Assembly (NCBI RefSeq): GCF_016808335.1
Contig: NC_053147.1
Coordinates: 20,260,913 to 20,324,912 of the forward strand
Reading direction: 5' to 3'
Origin: Panicum virgatum
Lineage: Eukaryota > Streptophyta > Magnoliopsida > Poales > Poaceae
Length of the DNA: 64,000 nucleotides
Position numbers and translations under genes: made by a program. Positions 24,475 to 36,585 of this stretch are shown piece after piece; positions within the stretch are counted from its first letter, which is position 1; every line of letters starts with the position of its first letter. The notes beneath the pieces were generated by a model. It worked only from the letters and a program-made list of their open reading frames with translations. It ran no database searches and had not been told where the DNA came from.

Positions 24475-24689
24475 TGTCGGGTGCCACAATTAGAGATACT
24501 CTAATTGTGGTACTAAGACCGCTTTTAAAAACACAAACACCTGTTAAGTTAACTAGGCCCGCAGCCTCCTTCCAATCTGGAAGAAAGGAAAAGACTCAAT
24601 AAAGCCCAGCACGCGGCCCATTCACGTCCCCCTCGAACCCGCGGAACGATCTCCGCCTCGCTCAAGGGTCCCTCTCGGGCCCGCAGGGC

Positions 24690-24850
24690 AATCTCCGCCT
24701 CGCTCGAGGGTAGCCGATCTACCCTCGAGCGGGTGACTCATTTTCCGCCTCGCTCGAGGGCCCCCCTCGGGACCCTCGACCGCGCAACACACTTCTGCCT
24801 CGGTCGAGGGTAGCGGATCTACCCTCGAGCGGGTGACTCATCTCCGTCCC
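24690..24850. repeat. Duplicated CTCGAGGGTAG palindromes in the solo-LTR U3
   Basis: Two copies, about 93 bp apart, of a hairpin with arms CTCGAGGGTAG and CTACCCTCGAG are each followed by CGGGTGACTCAT. They could be enhancer or silencing-prone hairpin elements of the LTR. Confidence 0.7.
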
Positions 24851-25494
24851 GCTCGAGGCCGTCTCTCGGCACAAGGGACAAACGGCCCCGCCGCCCAACC
24901 GCTCGTCGTACGAAGGCATTAAAAGCTAGCCGCTCCACCACGGCTGAAAGGACGGGCGGCGTCAGGCCGCCACTCCCACAGTAGATGTGACCGGGGTCCC
25001 ATCCGCTGACCCCGGTCACCGCTCCGCCACCCCGATCGCTGTAGCAGCACTGTGGCATTCAATAACGGGACAAGACAAGTTGGCGCCGCCCCCGTTGCTG
25101 TTCTACCGACATCAACCATCCGGACTCACCTCCCGCAGGGGAAGGGGTCCGGCGATGTCACGTGTCCTTCCGAGAGGGGCACTCTGCACGCACGGGCGGG
25201 ACCCCGGACCTCCCCCTTGTGGGGTCCGGGACTTCCACGCGCTCTCGGACCTTGTAGTGTGCACGCTCACACTCCGACCAGGGGGTCCAGAACCGTCCCA
25301 CGCCATTACTACCGCCGGGGCACTGCAGAGCGACCGGCGCCATCCTCGCAGAACCAAGGACAAAGTCTAGGACGACAGCGACGCGCGCGCCTTCCCACAG
25401 TGTACTTCCTACAGTGTTCGACCACTGTACCCGCAATTCGGGGGGAAACGACGACTTCCGCGCCCTACACTGTACGCCGCTCCCTCCTTGTGAC

Positions 25495-25502
25495 TATAAA
25501 AG
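25495..25502 (+). promoter_or_regulatory. TATA box of solo LTR
   Basis: TATAAAAG lies at about three quarters of the LTR, as expected for the U3/R boundary. It is followed by C-rich and CT-rich leader sequence. It could still drive transcription rightward. Confidence 0.7.
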
Positions 25503-25875
25503 GAGGAGACGGACCCCCTTTAAGAGGGGCTGGGCTCTAACTGGACTCTAGTCTGCTGGTCTCTCTGTTTTCTATCTCCCGAGAGAACTCTCAGTACGAC
25601 TGAGCACTCCTCTCAACCGACTCCACTCCTAGCAGAGACTTGGGAGCTTCCCTCCCTCTCTCGCCTCGCTTGTATCCCCTACAACAAGCACCCCGGGTGC
25701 AAGATAATACAGTGCCCTCACACACCCCCTTTGCTGGGCATACGGCCCCGCGGCCGGAACCAGGATAAAACCGTGCGTTACTGTGATTGCCTCTTGCATC
25801 ATCATCTGGGACGAGGAAACACGCAGCATTTACTAGTTGGGATCCAGGCCCCCGGGTCGGGACACCGACACGTCG

Positions 25876-26143
25876 CGACGGTGGCGTGCTCGGTTAGGGA
25901 TGGCGGCGGCGGAGGAGGCGGTCGGCGGCGGGGGCGACGGGAAGAATAGAGACAGAAGAAGAAAGGAGGAGGGAGGAGAAAGAAAAACAGTAGAGGGAGG
26001 AAGAAGGCGTACCCGCTCGTCGCAATGCTGTTGCGGCGCGCGGTCGCCAACTAGGGACCCCGATGCTATGCTATGCTCCCCTTGCAAGCTTGACCGCGAA
26101 AACGCGCGCGCAGAGCTACCAAGACGGCTAGACGGGTTTCTTT
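25876..26143. other. GC-rich continuation of the fragment left of the solo LTR
   Basis: Contains an ATG in GC-rich context near 25899, a GGC/GGA-rich stretch, and a purine-rich run (25940-26005). No recognised product. Confidence 0.4.
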
Positions 26144-26460
26144 GGCCTTGTTTGGATAAAATTCTAGCACACGCGAGAAAAAAATCTTCCATACATGAAG
26201 TTCAAAATGAAATCTATTTGTAAAACTTTTTCACCAATAGGTACAATTTTTTGGGACGAATCTAATGATGATAATTAATCGATAATTTGCTACAGTGATG
26301 CTACAATAACCATCCTCTAATTACGCGGTCAAAGGCCTCATTAGATTCTTCAGAGTTCCTCGCACTGTGGTTCTGAAGTTGGTTTTGTAAACTGACTTTT
26401 CACACTATAATTAGCGGTCAAAATGTTGATTTCCTAGCATTCTAGGAAATCAAACGGGCC
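26144..26460. mobile_element. Harbinger-like MITE, about 317 bp
   Basis: The left end is GGCCTTGTTTGGAT and the reverse-complemented right end GGCCCGTTTGATTT. Flanks are cttt on both sides. The interior has 'gctacagtgatgctacaata' and 'ggtcaaaggcctcattagattctt', the same family as 48898-49230. No coding capacity. Confidence 0.7.
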
Positions 26461-26482
26461 CTTTCCATCCAACGGAATCTTG

Positions 26483-26963
26483 GGTCATGTTTAGATTTTT
26501 AGGGAATATTTAATCTTTTACCATTACTTAAGAGGTATATTTAATTTTTTTTGTCCTCCTTGCGAGGTGAGTGGCAAATGATTTGCCACTAGGCGAGAGA
26601 GGGATGAATGTGATGGTAAAAATTACATATACCAATTTTTAGTGGTAAAAATTTTGAAACAGAATCTTATTATTTCGGAGTACTATATAAAATTTATTTA
26701 CAAAACTTTTTGCACAGATGGATTGTAAATCGCGACATGAATTTAATGAGCCTAATTAATCTATGCTTAATCCATAATTAGCGGATGGTTACTGTAGCAT
26801 CACCATTGCAAATCATGAATTAGACTCGTTAGATTCATCCCGCGATTTACAACCCATCAGCGCAAAAAAATTTTGTAAATAGATTTTATTTAATACTTCA
26901 TGCATGCGTTCAAATATTTGATGTGACGTTTTAGATGTAAAATTTTGGGATTTAAACACATCC
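26483..26963. mobile_element. Harbinger-like MITE, 481 bp
   Basis: Ends GGTCATGTTTAGATTT and (reverse complement of right) GGATGTGTTTAAATCC are flanked by the 3-bp repeat TTG (26480-26482 and 26964-26966). Long internal inverted arms surround 'ggttactgtagcatcacc'. It lies 22 bp from the previous MITE, so the two are nearly nested. Confidence 0.7.
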
Positions 26964-26966
26964 TTG

Positions 26967-29187
26967 ATAGACTGGCTTCTTAAACAGCCCAACCCGTTTT
27001 AAATTGGAAAATGGTGAGCAAATGTGGCAGTTCTCCATTTTTTTAAGAGAACCAAAATGTTCCTGTATAAAATCCCTAGGTTTCCAGTTTGGCCACAAAC
27101 ATTTTTTTTACCTTACGTGGTGCCGTGGTGCAATGCAACATGTTGTGCTCGCAATTGCCAAAAAAAAAAAGAATCACGGTTGTGGCCGGTTCGCGAGTTG
27201 AGAGGGCAAACGGAAGCATCGCACAGCTCACGCCACTTCACCCGTCGACGACGTAGTGGCGTGGACGCGACACGCGAGCGACGAGCGGCCGGGACGGTTG
27301 GCCGGACCGGCCGTTCGGTGGGACGCGTCCTGGCGGTGTCGAGCGTACAGGTCGGTGCCTAGTCGGAGCTCGAGCATGACAGCTCACGCGTAACGGTTAC
27401 TCGGGTGGTGTTTTTTTCCTATTTTAGTAAGATTTTTGTCGTTTTCTGATTTTAAAAAAAAAATTCTGATAAAAGAAAAGACAAAAAAATTTGACGAGAA
27501 AAATTTTAGAGAGAAAATTTTGTTAAACAAATTGAAAAAAATTTAAGATGGAAATTTTTCTTCACAACAAAAAAAATTATTTAAAATATTTTTGCATCCA
27601 GAAACAAACTCAAGGTAAAAAAATTGCATTCAAAAAAACTTTGGTAATTTTTTAATTTGGAAATTTTCTTTTAAAACTTTGCATAAAAAAAAGAAAAAAA
27701 ACACTCTACTACCCCGGGGCTCGCCGCTGCCGCCGCCGGGGGTGAGCTCGCGAGCGGACCTCCCCGCGGCTGCCGCCGCTGCCAGGGTGAGCTCGTGGGT
27801 GGATCTCCCCGCGTCCGCCGCCGACGCACTGCGGCGGGGCTCCCCGCGTCCGCCATCGACGCGCCGCGGGCGGGGCTCCCCGCGGGCCGCCGCCGCCGCC
27901 GTGCCGCGAGTAGAGCTCCCCACGTCCGCCGCCGACGCGCCGCGCAGCGGACTCGGGGCAGCCGAGCTCGCGGGCGGAGCTCCCCGCCGCGCCGCGTCGC
28001 GGACTCGTGGTTGCGGCTGCCGTGGCTGCCGCGCCGATGATGTAGGAGGAAGGAGAAGGGGGCTGCAGGAGGAAGGAGAATGGGGGAGGGGCGCGGGGAT
28101 GGATATGAGAGAGAGGGATGGAGGAAGGAGAAGATGGGGGCTGCGGGAGGAAGGAGGGGAGGTGGCGCCTTGCGGGATCCAGCAAAGAGGTGGTAGTGGG
28201 TCCCGCCATGTGGGAGCTGTTGTAAAAATCGACCGCTCGAAAGGGAAGTCACGGTCGACTGTATAATTAACTTCGCGGCCGACGCCTCGACGGACAGCGG
28301 GTACGGTGAGCCGTCAGGCGCGGGATCAGGCGGCTCGCGCGGCCTCGGAGGGCACGGTACACTTCTTGGTTTGGTTGGAGGTGCGCGTACGGGTACGGCG
28401 TACCGAACTTCCAACCGATTCAGGCTTCCCCACAAAGGCCACAACACTCTCTAACAGTTTGTTTATTTCAATCTAACACCCGTGCATGTATCGGACACAA
28501 ACGGCATCTTTTGCTGAGAAGATAGCAGGTACAGATGCGAACTTGCGAAGGCTCTTGGTTCGAATGCGAAAACGATACGCTAACGAGCAACGATTCCTCG
28601 AGTAGACACGAACCATTCTTCCCACTTCTCCATTTGTTAACCTCTCGAATCATTTGCTGTCCTCTCTTTTCAAGTTATAATGCAAGAACAAATGCCTGAT
28701 GGCTTCGCTATTGTTCCAGCGCATCAGCGCTGGGCAGTTTCAAAGCAAATACGTTATATTGACAAAGAAATAAAACGACAAATGTTCTGAAACAAGCTTT
28801 GAATCAACTTGAATCACAATATACTGTCCTTGAGGTCGTAGCTTCGGTCTCGTGCTCAATATGCCAGTGGCATTTTTTCGTCTTAGCGCAGCTAAAGAGC
28901 AGACATACCAAAAGTACACAACTTCACAACACAATCAATTCGATGTGCACGAAACATTTCCCTTGCTATTCATTTTCCGCTGGCGTACCATCAGAATTAT
29001 CAAAATTCGAGTATATTCTCAGGCAATTTGCATCCGGAGATTACACCAAAATTATGTCTCTATCGAATGTTCCCAAGACAAATGAACTTAGTCCAAAATC
29101 AAGGACCTGAAAAGGCTGAAAGTTCATTTGTAAAGGGTCAAAAACATGACAAATCATGCTTTAATCTGCCAGCTATTACATTAGAAA
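26967..29187. other. Intergenic, with AT-rich then strongly GC-rich low-complexity block
   Basis: 27410-27700 is very AT-rich with A-runs. 27710-28020 consists of degenerate repeats of a unit like GGGGCTCCCCGCGTCCGCC interleaved with GAGCTCGCGGGCGGA. 28030-28200 is purine-rich (GGAGGAAGGAGAA repeats). Long open frames here, for example 27671-28447 on the minus strand, arise from GC content and repetition and match no family I recognise. 28770-29187 may be the end of the protease 3' UTR. Confidence 0.5.
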
Positions 29188-29213
29188 GGGGTGGGGGTGG
29201 GGGTGGGGGTGGG
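29188..29213 (+). repeat. (GGGGGT)n simple repeat
   Basis: Five runs of three to five G separated by single T. The plus strand could form a G-quadruplex. It lies about 400 bp past the stop codon of the protease gene, so it may be C-rich sequence in that gene's 3' UTR. Confidence 0.85.
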
Positions 29214-29612
29214 AGGCTCTTCTACATTCTAGACATAGAAGGGGTAGAGTGGGGACAGTAGTGCCTATTGCATGGGGAATAACATAAAAAAAAGGGATAT
29301 TGTACATGAAACTTCGCCAGTCCTTGTCTCAAACTCAGCAAGGAAAACAAAAATGACCTCAAAAATAAGCCGCGCAAGGAGCTGGATAGTTGACCACCAA
29401 GATCCAATTGGCACCTAAATTGTCAGGGATAAAAGGCAACAGAAATATATTAATGGTGATCAGGCATAAGGAGAATGACAAGATCAGTATCAGGGCAATC
29501 AAGTATTTCCACATTAAATAATTATAGAAACCCACACAAATACTCTTTGTATCAACAAAAGAAATAAAGATGCATACCTAAGTGGATTCTGAAGAACTAC
29601 TACATCAAAAAA

Positions 29613-32600
29613 TTAAGCATTCGGCGAATATATGCCCTCAAAGTATGATCGAAGGCGCTGAATGAGACTTTCCACCAGTGACTCCGGAACTTTTGACCTA
29701 AATATTCTTTCAGAATCTGATTTTAGCTGCTTCCTGCATTACATCAGAAAAGCATAGCATTAGAAGATGAATCTGGAAATATCTTTAGAGTATTTAATCT
29801 AACCAAGAACTTTGATATAAAATAAAACTACATCTCGAGAGTATTTAATCCAACCAAGAATTTTGATATAAACTAAAACTAAGAAAAACTGCAGAATCTT
29901 AATCAGCAAAATCCCAGCAATCAAAGCAAGATATTTTCTTCCACTGACAACAGCAAAGCACATCACCTCATTGCATCAATATCTTGAGGAATGCCTGTGT
30001 TTTGAATTCGCCGTCTCTTTAGTGAGCGCATAAAATTACCGACATCATCCACCCAAACAGACAGCCGAAGCTCAGAAGAAGCTGACGCAGCAAGCCTAGA
30101 TTTTTTAAAACAAAACATGCCATTAGTATTACAAAATTATTACAAATGAGACAGAATATAGTCTGCATATACATCAAAGAGAAAAGAGAGTGTGACCGTA
30201 GCTAGTGCAAAAATGGTAACACAGTAATTCATACATTGATCGCTGAAAAATGTCAAATGGATTAGGTATAGGGTTTTGATGAGGCAAGAGCCTTCACGTG
30301 TGATTGCTACTGGGGCAAGTTCTCTCCTACATCTACGAACATCTAAGCCCCATGCAAGTATGCAAAAATCACGCAGTTAGACTTGATAGTTGATACTACT
30401 TCAAAATAAGCTCAAATGAATCATGTTCTGCAGCAGCTTACTTTCCAGTATTTACCAACTACCCATTTCTAAAACAACATATCCGTATCCATCCTAGATG
30501 CTACTAGCTCTTGACTTAAGACTATCCTCTGCTCTATTAATACAATGACACCCCCCAGCACTCCTGCATCATTTGAGTTATAAAAATAACAAAGATGCTA
30601 GTAGTTCAAAAATACAAAGTTTTATGTCCGGCGATGTTATACGGTGCTGAATGTTGGCCTACAAAAAGGCGACATGTCCAGCAACTGAGTGTAGCAGAGA
30701 TGCGGATGTTGCGGTGGTTTTGCGGGCACACAAGGAGGGATAGAGTCCGGAACGAAGTTATTCGGGATAGGGTCGGGGTGGCACCAATTGAGGAGAAACT
30801 TATCCAGCATCGGCTGAGATGGTTTGGACATGTCCAACGAAGGCCTCCTGAAGCGCCGGTGCGTAATGGGGTTCTTGAGCGGGTCGATAATGTAAAGAGG
30901 GGTAGAGGTAGACCTAAACTGACGTGGAATGAGTCGGTTAAGAGAGACCTTAAGGATTGGAATATCTCTAAAGAGATAGCTTTGGATAGGAGCGCTTGGA
31001 GACTAGCTATCAATGTGCCTGAACTTTGAACTTATTTCTTTCGGGTTTCATCTCTAGCCTACCCCAACTTGCTTGGGAAAAAAGGCTATGTTGTTGTTGT
31101 TGTTGTTTATGTGCAGATCAAGGAAGTATGGATAATTTGATGTTTAACATATTCTAAATTCGCATTGTAAAGGATCAAATAATAATGACTACATGACTGA
31201 ACTTGGAAGCTGCTAATGTCTGCAAAGTGCAAAAGGCAACTGAAAGGAATGGATGATAAATATTTCATGGAAAGATATATCAAAAGTAACAAAACATAGA
31301 TTAAGGGCTTACACTTCCTTAAACTTGTCTTCTTCATGTTGGCGTTTCAGGTGCATGCTATCCTTGGATGAGTTCACCATATCCTTTACCTTAGCAGACT
31401 CTTCATGGTGTGAAACTGGACTTTTAGAGGTAACAGCACCAGATGACTGCTCAGAATACTGTTGAGCACATGTGGCATTACCATTACTGGCCTCGCCAAG
31501 ATATTGGGAACGAATCAGGTGGCCATTTCCATTTGCATCCTGCAATATTCTTTCTGAATGATCATCAATCTTTCCACAAGACATAGTACCATTGGCATCC
31601 TTTTTACTGGGTTCCGCAAATTTTCCAGTCTTGCACCCATTTGATTCTGATGGTATAGCACTCTCATTAACTTCTGGGTTCATTTTTGAAGGGAGGTTTT
31701 CTTTACCATTTGACTTAACTTTCTCTGTCCCACTATTCTTAAAGTGAATCGGCTTGATAAGTGGACCTGATGCAATCTTGCCATTCTTCAGGGGCAGCAG
31801 GGCATTACCTTTGGTAGAACATGAACCATTCTGTTTTACCAAAGGTATCTTCAAGGTCTCATTAGGTGAGGAGCTTGATATGCCACTTCCATTGGTGCTG
31901 AAAGGTTTAGCTGCAGTAGAAGAGCAACCATTTGGACTAGGCTTTTGATTTTTCGAATTCAGTATATAAAATAGGATATAGACCTTCTCAGACAAAACAT
32001 TCTGAGAGCTTGATAGGGAGACATGAGAATCGTTACAACAAAACCATCGACCAACGGCATCCTGCAGATAATGCATGTTCCTAGTCATAATTTAAACAGA
32101 TGTAAAAAAAGGATCAAAGGAACCTAAATACTGATTGAATACTTTATTACCTTAACATACGCATAGTAGTGACCAGACTCAGGGGAGAGCCCCGAGTGGA
32201 CGATACAACCAAAAAGATTATATGCTGGATGTGAATCCTGCAGCTCCAAAGTGATATATATTTTAATCAATCAAGGGGGATAACTGATACGGAATATTGT
32301 CGATATTATGAGTAACATATGCACGAAAAAAAGACATGGAAAAGCATCATGCCTGGACTAGATGAAAATTTTATTATTACAGACAGCAATGGTACAATGT
32401 ACGATTAGCAAATCAGCAAAGTTAATACATTCATACAAACAACAAAGCAAAATAATTCACAAATGAGCTTGAGTGATCCATAATCAAATACAGAGAAAGA
32501 GAGTTGAAATGAGTAAAACCCAGTAAAGCAATCTCACAGTCCACATTGCCATTGCACCTCTCTGATACTCTTGTACCCTCCTACCAATGCTATGCCAAAA

Positions 32601-35600
32601 TGATACCCATAAGACCTACCTAGTAAAAAAATCCTTGAAACTAGATGGCTGAGTCGTGTTTAGACTGGCGTACTTTGGTGATAGTTTCATGTAGTAAAAA
32701 TGACCTTGAGTATCAAGACCTACTACAAAAAGCAATTTGATATAAGCATGCATAACAAACTATTTGTGTAAGAGGCACCCAAGCACCGGCAGATTGGTAG
32801 AAGTCCCAATAGAGGAAATTCAAACTCTACATGAACCTGTTCATTACGTGACTTTACTCTCACCACACTCAAGGTATTGACATCTTACCCCTATCACACT
32901 CAAGGTATTTACTCTTACCACAACCCTAAATTCAACTTGACTTATCACCAAAACAAAATACACAAAATGGTTAAGCAAACAAAAATTGGTTCCCTAGAGC
33001 TGCACCTATAAGGAATATGCTCTATAGCTCAATTGCAGATAACTATAATTAAGTATCTATAGCTCAACTTTGGCTCATTTTTAAATACAATAATTATTCG
33101 GTGGCTACTCAGTACACTAGTACAAAAGTGGGAACGAAAAGAAAACAGCTAATGAATGCTAAAACCAAACTAAACCATATTCCATGCATAGGTATCAACA
33201 ATGAGCATGAATATACCCCTACTTAGTTAAGATATAATAAGCAAGTATACGGTTTCCAAGGTTGAAGAAGTTATTCGATACCCCTGCTGTTCGTAAATTT
33301 ATGAAGAAAGCATGCAGTCAAAGCTTTGTAACTTTGACAAATATAAAACCTTTTTGGAAAAAAAAAAGAAAAAACTATTGGACGTATGTATATAGCATCA
33401 CTGGATTTGAGTATATCAGGAAATAGGAACCTTATTGGTGTCCAAGACCTCACACATTTACGGACGAAAGGAGTTGGTGGTTTTCTCTCTGGTAATAGAA
33501 GAAGCAAAATGGTTGCACAAGAACTTGCAAATAGCTCAAAAACAAAATCAAAGATAAGAGCTTGTTACATCAAAACAGAGGACGGAAAATTAGGGCACAA
33601 GGTGAAAGGATATCCTTTCCCATGCAGCAGAGCCATTTTAGTGCTAAAACAGATTTGTAAACACAATTTTTCTGATAATTAGATCACACACAAGGACTAA
33701 ATACAATTACAAATAAAGGTCGTGGCCTAAGCAATAGTTTGCTCAAAATATTAATTGCTAGCTCAGGAAAACCCCACAGAAGTGAATATCATAGACATTA
33801 GACAAAGTTATTATCATATACTAGTTTGTGTACATCTTTTTTTTTAAGTTCATCGGAATTTAAAATTTGTTGCAATTACCTCAAAGAAATTTGATCCAAA
33901 ATAATTGCAAACATAGTCCTTGAACAAAACTACAAACTGATGGCAGCAATTATAGCATACCCAAAAACCATCAAACAAACAGCTAACATGTGGTTTCCCT
34001 CAATGAGCAACCTACTACAGGTGAATAAATAAGTTTAACAGATATCTGCATTCTAAAATTTTGGATGCCCAAGGAAAATTCTAAGACTAAACAATCCAAA
34101 TTTCATGTTTTACCTGGTTTTTATTATACATGAAGTCAGAAAGAACAAGAGCCTCCTTGAATTCTATACTCCTGTTGATCTTTCCACCATTTATCCCCTC
34201 AAACCTCTAACAGCATCATTAAAAAAACACAGACCATCAGCAACAGCTCCTAACCATGTGCAAAAAACAAGAACAAGTTTTTGTCCAAAACGAAACATCA
34301 GAATGACTGAGGATCAATAACCTTGAGTTGTATGACAAGCACCTTAGGTGCCCTGAGTAGAAACATTTGCTTCCGTGCTGAGGTGAGCTTTTTGCACCTG
34401 ACATAACCAAAATCAGAGTTAAAGCCTGTTAGGGTTTTGGAACGTAGGAACTGGAAATACAGGAGAAACATATCTGGATGAATGAAAAGAAAGCACAAGA
34501 AATTGTTATCGCATCAAGAAAGGCGATAGCAAAGTAAGTTTTGAATATACTGGAAACAACTCTTTTGCCTCAGCGTGAAATGTATATATGTACAAAATTT
34601 CAACACCTGCAGAATAATAAGCTTTTCCTTCTCTAAAAAGTAGCCAGGTGAATTTCAAGAGGTTCAAACTAACATTTACATTACTGTCAAATTGAAGGAC
34701 TAGAAAATTGACCTAAGTTATTCTACAGGGATAATTACATTGCAAAAGCAGCTGGTGATAATTCCTATAGGATTCACAACCCTGATTATGATCAAACCTA
34801 AGGGCGTGTTTTTATAAACCCATTGCATCCCAAAACATGTGGATTGAAGTGGAAAATAAATTAATTTCCACCTCAATCCCTACCAATACGTATGGGTTGA
34901 AGCCTTGAAGGGGATTATCATGTTTCCAAACAAAGCCTAAAGTGTCCTGAAAGGCTTTTGCATCCCGAACATGTGATTTGTGAAAAATCCAACAATACAT
35001 GTAACTTTCCCTTGGAAATCATTTGTTCCATTAAAAACATACCTTTCGCAACTATATTTGTTTGCACCCTCCAAGATCTCCGGCTGAAAGAAGCAGGCAA
35101 GGGCATCACCAACAGAACTGCTCCCAGGTAGATCGAGACTGATATCCATTATCTCGTCTGTCTTGTTTGACTCTCCCTTGCACACAAGACACTTCACCTG
35201 GCTAAGCAGTGCCCCACCAAATGTCTCCCTCATAATCATACACATACCCTGCCCCCGGCCCTCCTCCTCACCACAGTTTCCATTGGCAACTGCCGCAGGT
35301 AGCCGCTTGCGCAGGCGGAGACCAGCAGTGTGACAGGCGTCTACAACATAGCGGAGGAACTCATGCGCATCCTCCTGGCGCCCCCATCTGAAGTGCTCGG
35401 CGAACAGGGGCATGCAGCGGATGATCTTCGCTGGCGAGTCGAGCGCCCCTGCATCTGCCCGTTGAAGCCGCGCGATCTGGCGCTCGAGCACGCAGAATGC
35501 ACACTCCTTGTCCCTGTTCGGGAATACCTTCTTGCCTACAAGCAAACAAACCTACACGAACATCAACCGCCTGACGAATTGCGAAAACACAAGTACACTA

Positions 35601-35807
35601 GGAAAAAAAGCGGTCGCGCTAGGGTTCCGTACACAGGTTGGAGTGGCGCGAGGCGAGGCAGAACGTGGCGAGGGGCGGCGTGGACGCGAGGCACTGGAGG
35701 ACGCTGTTGAGGTAGCAGGTGTTGCCGAGGTTTTTCAGCCCCGGGGGCGGGCCCGTGCGGGGGCGCCGCGGCGGCGGCGGCGAAGGTGGCTCCGCGGTCG
35801 GGGCCAT
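29613..35807 (-). CDS. Ubiquitin carboxyl-terminal hydrolase (USP/UBP family, UBP23/25-like)
   Basis: A C19 deubiquitinase that removes ubiquitin from proteins. Exons (minus): 35807-35633, 35535-35043, 34397-34322, 34206-34114, 32237-32151, 32061-31313, 30095-29967, 29733-29613, totalling 1923 nt and 640 residues. All junctions are GT-AG. The Cys box [18 protein letters not shown] puts the catalytic Cys at residue 31. [16 protein letters not shown] lies in exon 2. A zinc ribbon is formed by CLVC and SCERCKK. The His box SGHYYAYVK gives His302, followed by [15 protein letters not shown]. Residues about 330-550 are a Ser/Asn/Lys-rich linker in one large exon. The end ([22 protein letters not shown]) is conserved-looking. 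The exon 6/7 junction is fixed by frame: only the donor at 31312 (GTAAGC) keeps the reading frame. The start at 35807 gives the usual short Pro-rich leader. Substrates are unknown; the UBP23/25 assignment is by resemblance. Confidence 0.93.
30590..31107 (+). mobile_element. 5'-truncated RTE-type LINE fragment in protease intron 6
   Basis: The plus-strand frame at 30595-31029 encodes the C-terminal part of a non-LTR reverse transcriptase: [34 protein letters not shown], and [20 protein letters not shown]. It is followed by a short 3' UTR and a (TTG)n tail at 31086-31106. These are hallmarks of plant RTE-clade LINEs. The catalytic RT core (YxDD) and endonuclease are missing, as expected from 5' truncation during target-primed insertion. 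It lies antisense to the host gene, between exons 6 and 7. The remaining frame is uninterrupted over about 140 codons. Confidence 0.88.
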
Positions 35808-36585
35808 CACCGGCTCCGAGGGGCGGGCGCGGCGGGGGTAGCGCCGCCGCGGGACAGCACAAGGCCCCCCTCCTCCTCCTCCTCCGCTCCACGAAGCGCT
35901 GGCGCCGCCGCCGCCAACTCATCCGATCGCATCGCCCACCAGCGGGCGCCGCGGAGGAACGGCCACCGTGGAGAAGCTGGGCGCTCCCGACACGAGCTCG
36001 GGGGTTGGCGCGGCCGGCGAGGCGAGCTGCGAGCGGTGGGGAGGGCGCGCGCCCTCGAATCGGGCAGCAGGAGGGCGGCGAGGGGACGCGAGAGGAGGGA
36101 CGAGGGAGGGAAGGCGAGTTGTCCGATTTTTCCCCCTCGGGGTCGGAAGAGAGAAGGGGACTTAAGAGTTGGTTCGGTGTGTGGCTCGGGCGGTTGAGAA
36201 CGGCTGTAACTCTGCCAGAGCTGGTGCCTGGTAGAGTCGATTGGGACCGAGCTTTGGCCGTTTAAGCTATCTTTGATATGCAAATGTTGCTGTACAGTTT
36301 TGCTTGATTCGCTGGCAGTCAAATTATCGGTAATATTGGAGATGTCTCAGGTATCTTAAAAAGATTCAAAATTTAAGATCACATAACAATCACTAACGGG
36401 CAAATAACAGTATTCGCTGAGACCTAATGCGGTGAATAAACAGTGCGATACCTGCGATACGGTCACCGGTCAAAGCAGCTCGATATGTTTGGGCGTCGTA
36501 TAAACACACACACTCACGTTAAACTAATGTTTGTAGAGCTGTATTTGGTACAACGTTTATACACACTTCTCTTGATGATAGTAAG
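35808..36585. promoter_or_regulatory. Protease leader/promoter half of a divergent intergenic region
   Basis: 1.55 kb separates the minus-strand protease ATG (35807) and the plus-strand envelope-protein ATG (37358). The first 350 bp is GC-rich with simple CTC and GCG repeats, consistent with a protease 5' UTR and core promoter. Long GC frames here are not genes. Confidence 0.5.

Larger units (their letters stand above)
24475..25870 (+). mobile_element. Solo LTR of a Ty3/gypsy-like element, 1396 bp
   Basis: It begins TGTCGGGTGCC and ends CACCGACA, giving inverted ends TGTCGG/CCGACA. It is flanked by the perfect 5-bp target duplication CGTCG (24470-24474 and 25871-25875), and no internal region is present. 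A TATA box TATAAAAG at 25495-25502 gives plus orientation. Upstream, the U3-like part carries two near-copies of a palindromic motif (24690-24850). A solo LTR forms by recombination between the two LTRs of one insertion. Superfamily is inferred from length and structure only. Confidence 0.85.

Noticed and set aside
27671..28447. 258-codon minus-strand open frame
   Set aside because: Composition is Arg/Pro/Ala/Ser-rich, produced by GC repeats; frames in other phases are equally open, and there is no family motif or conserved start context.
31313..31315. Protease exon 6 ending at GAA before GTGTAAG (donor at 31314)
   Set aside because: It would put the next exon in a frame with an early TGA. 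The donor two bases on (GTAAGC) keeps the frame and gives a conserved-looking C-terminus.
35508..36322. Long frames on both strands upstream of the protease
   Set aside because: GC-rich promoter and leader; Arg/Gly/Ala-rich with no motif.
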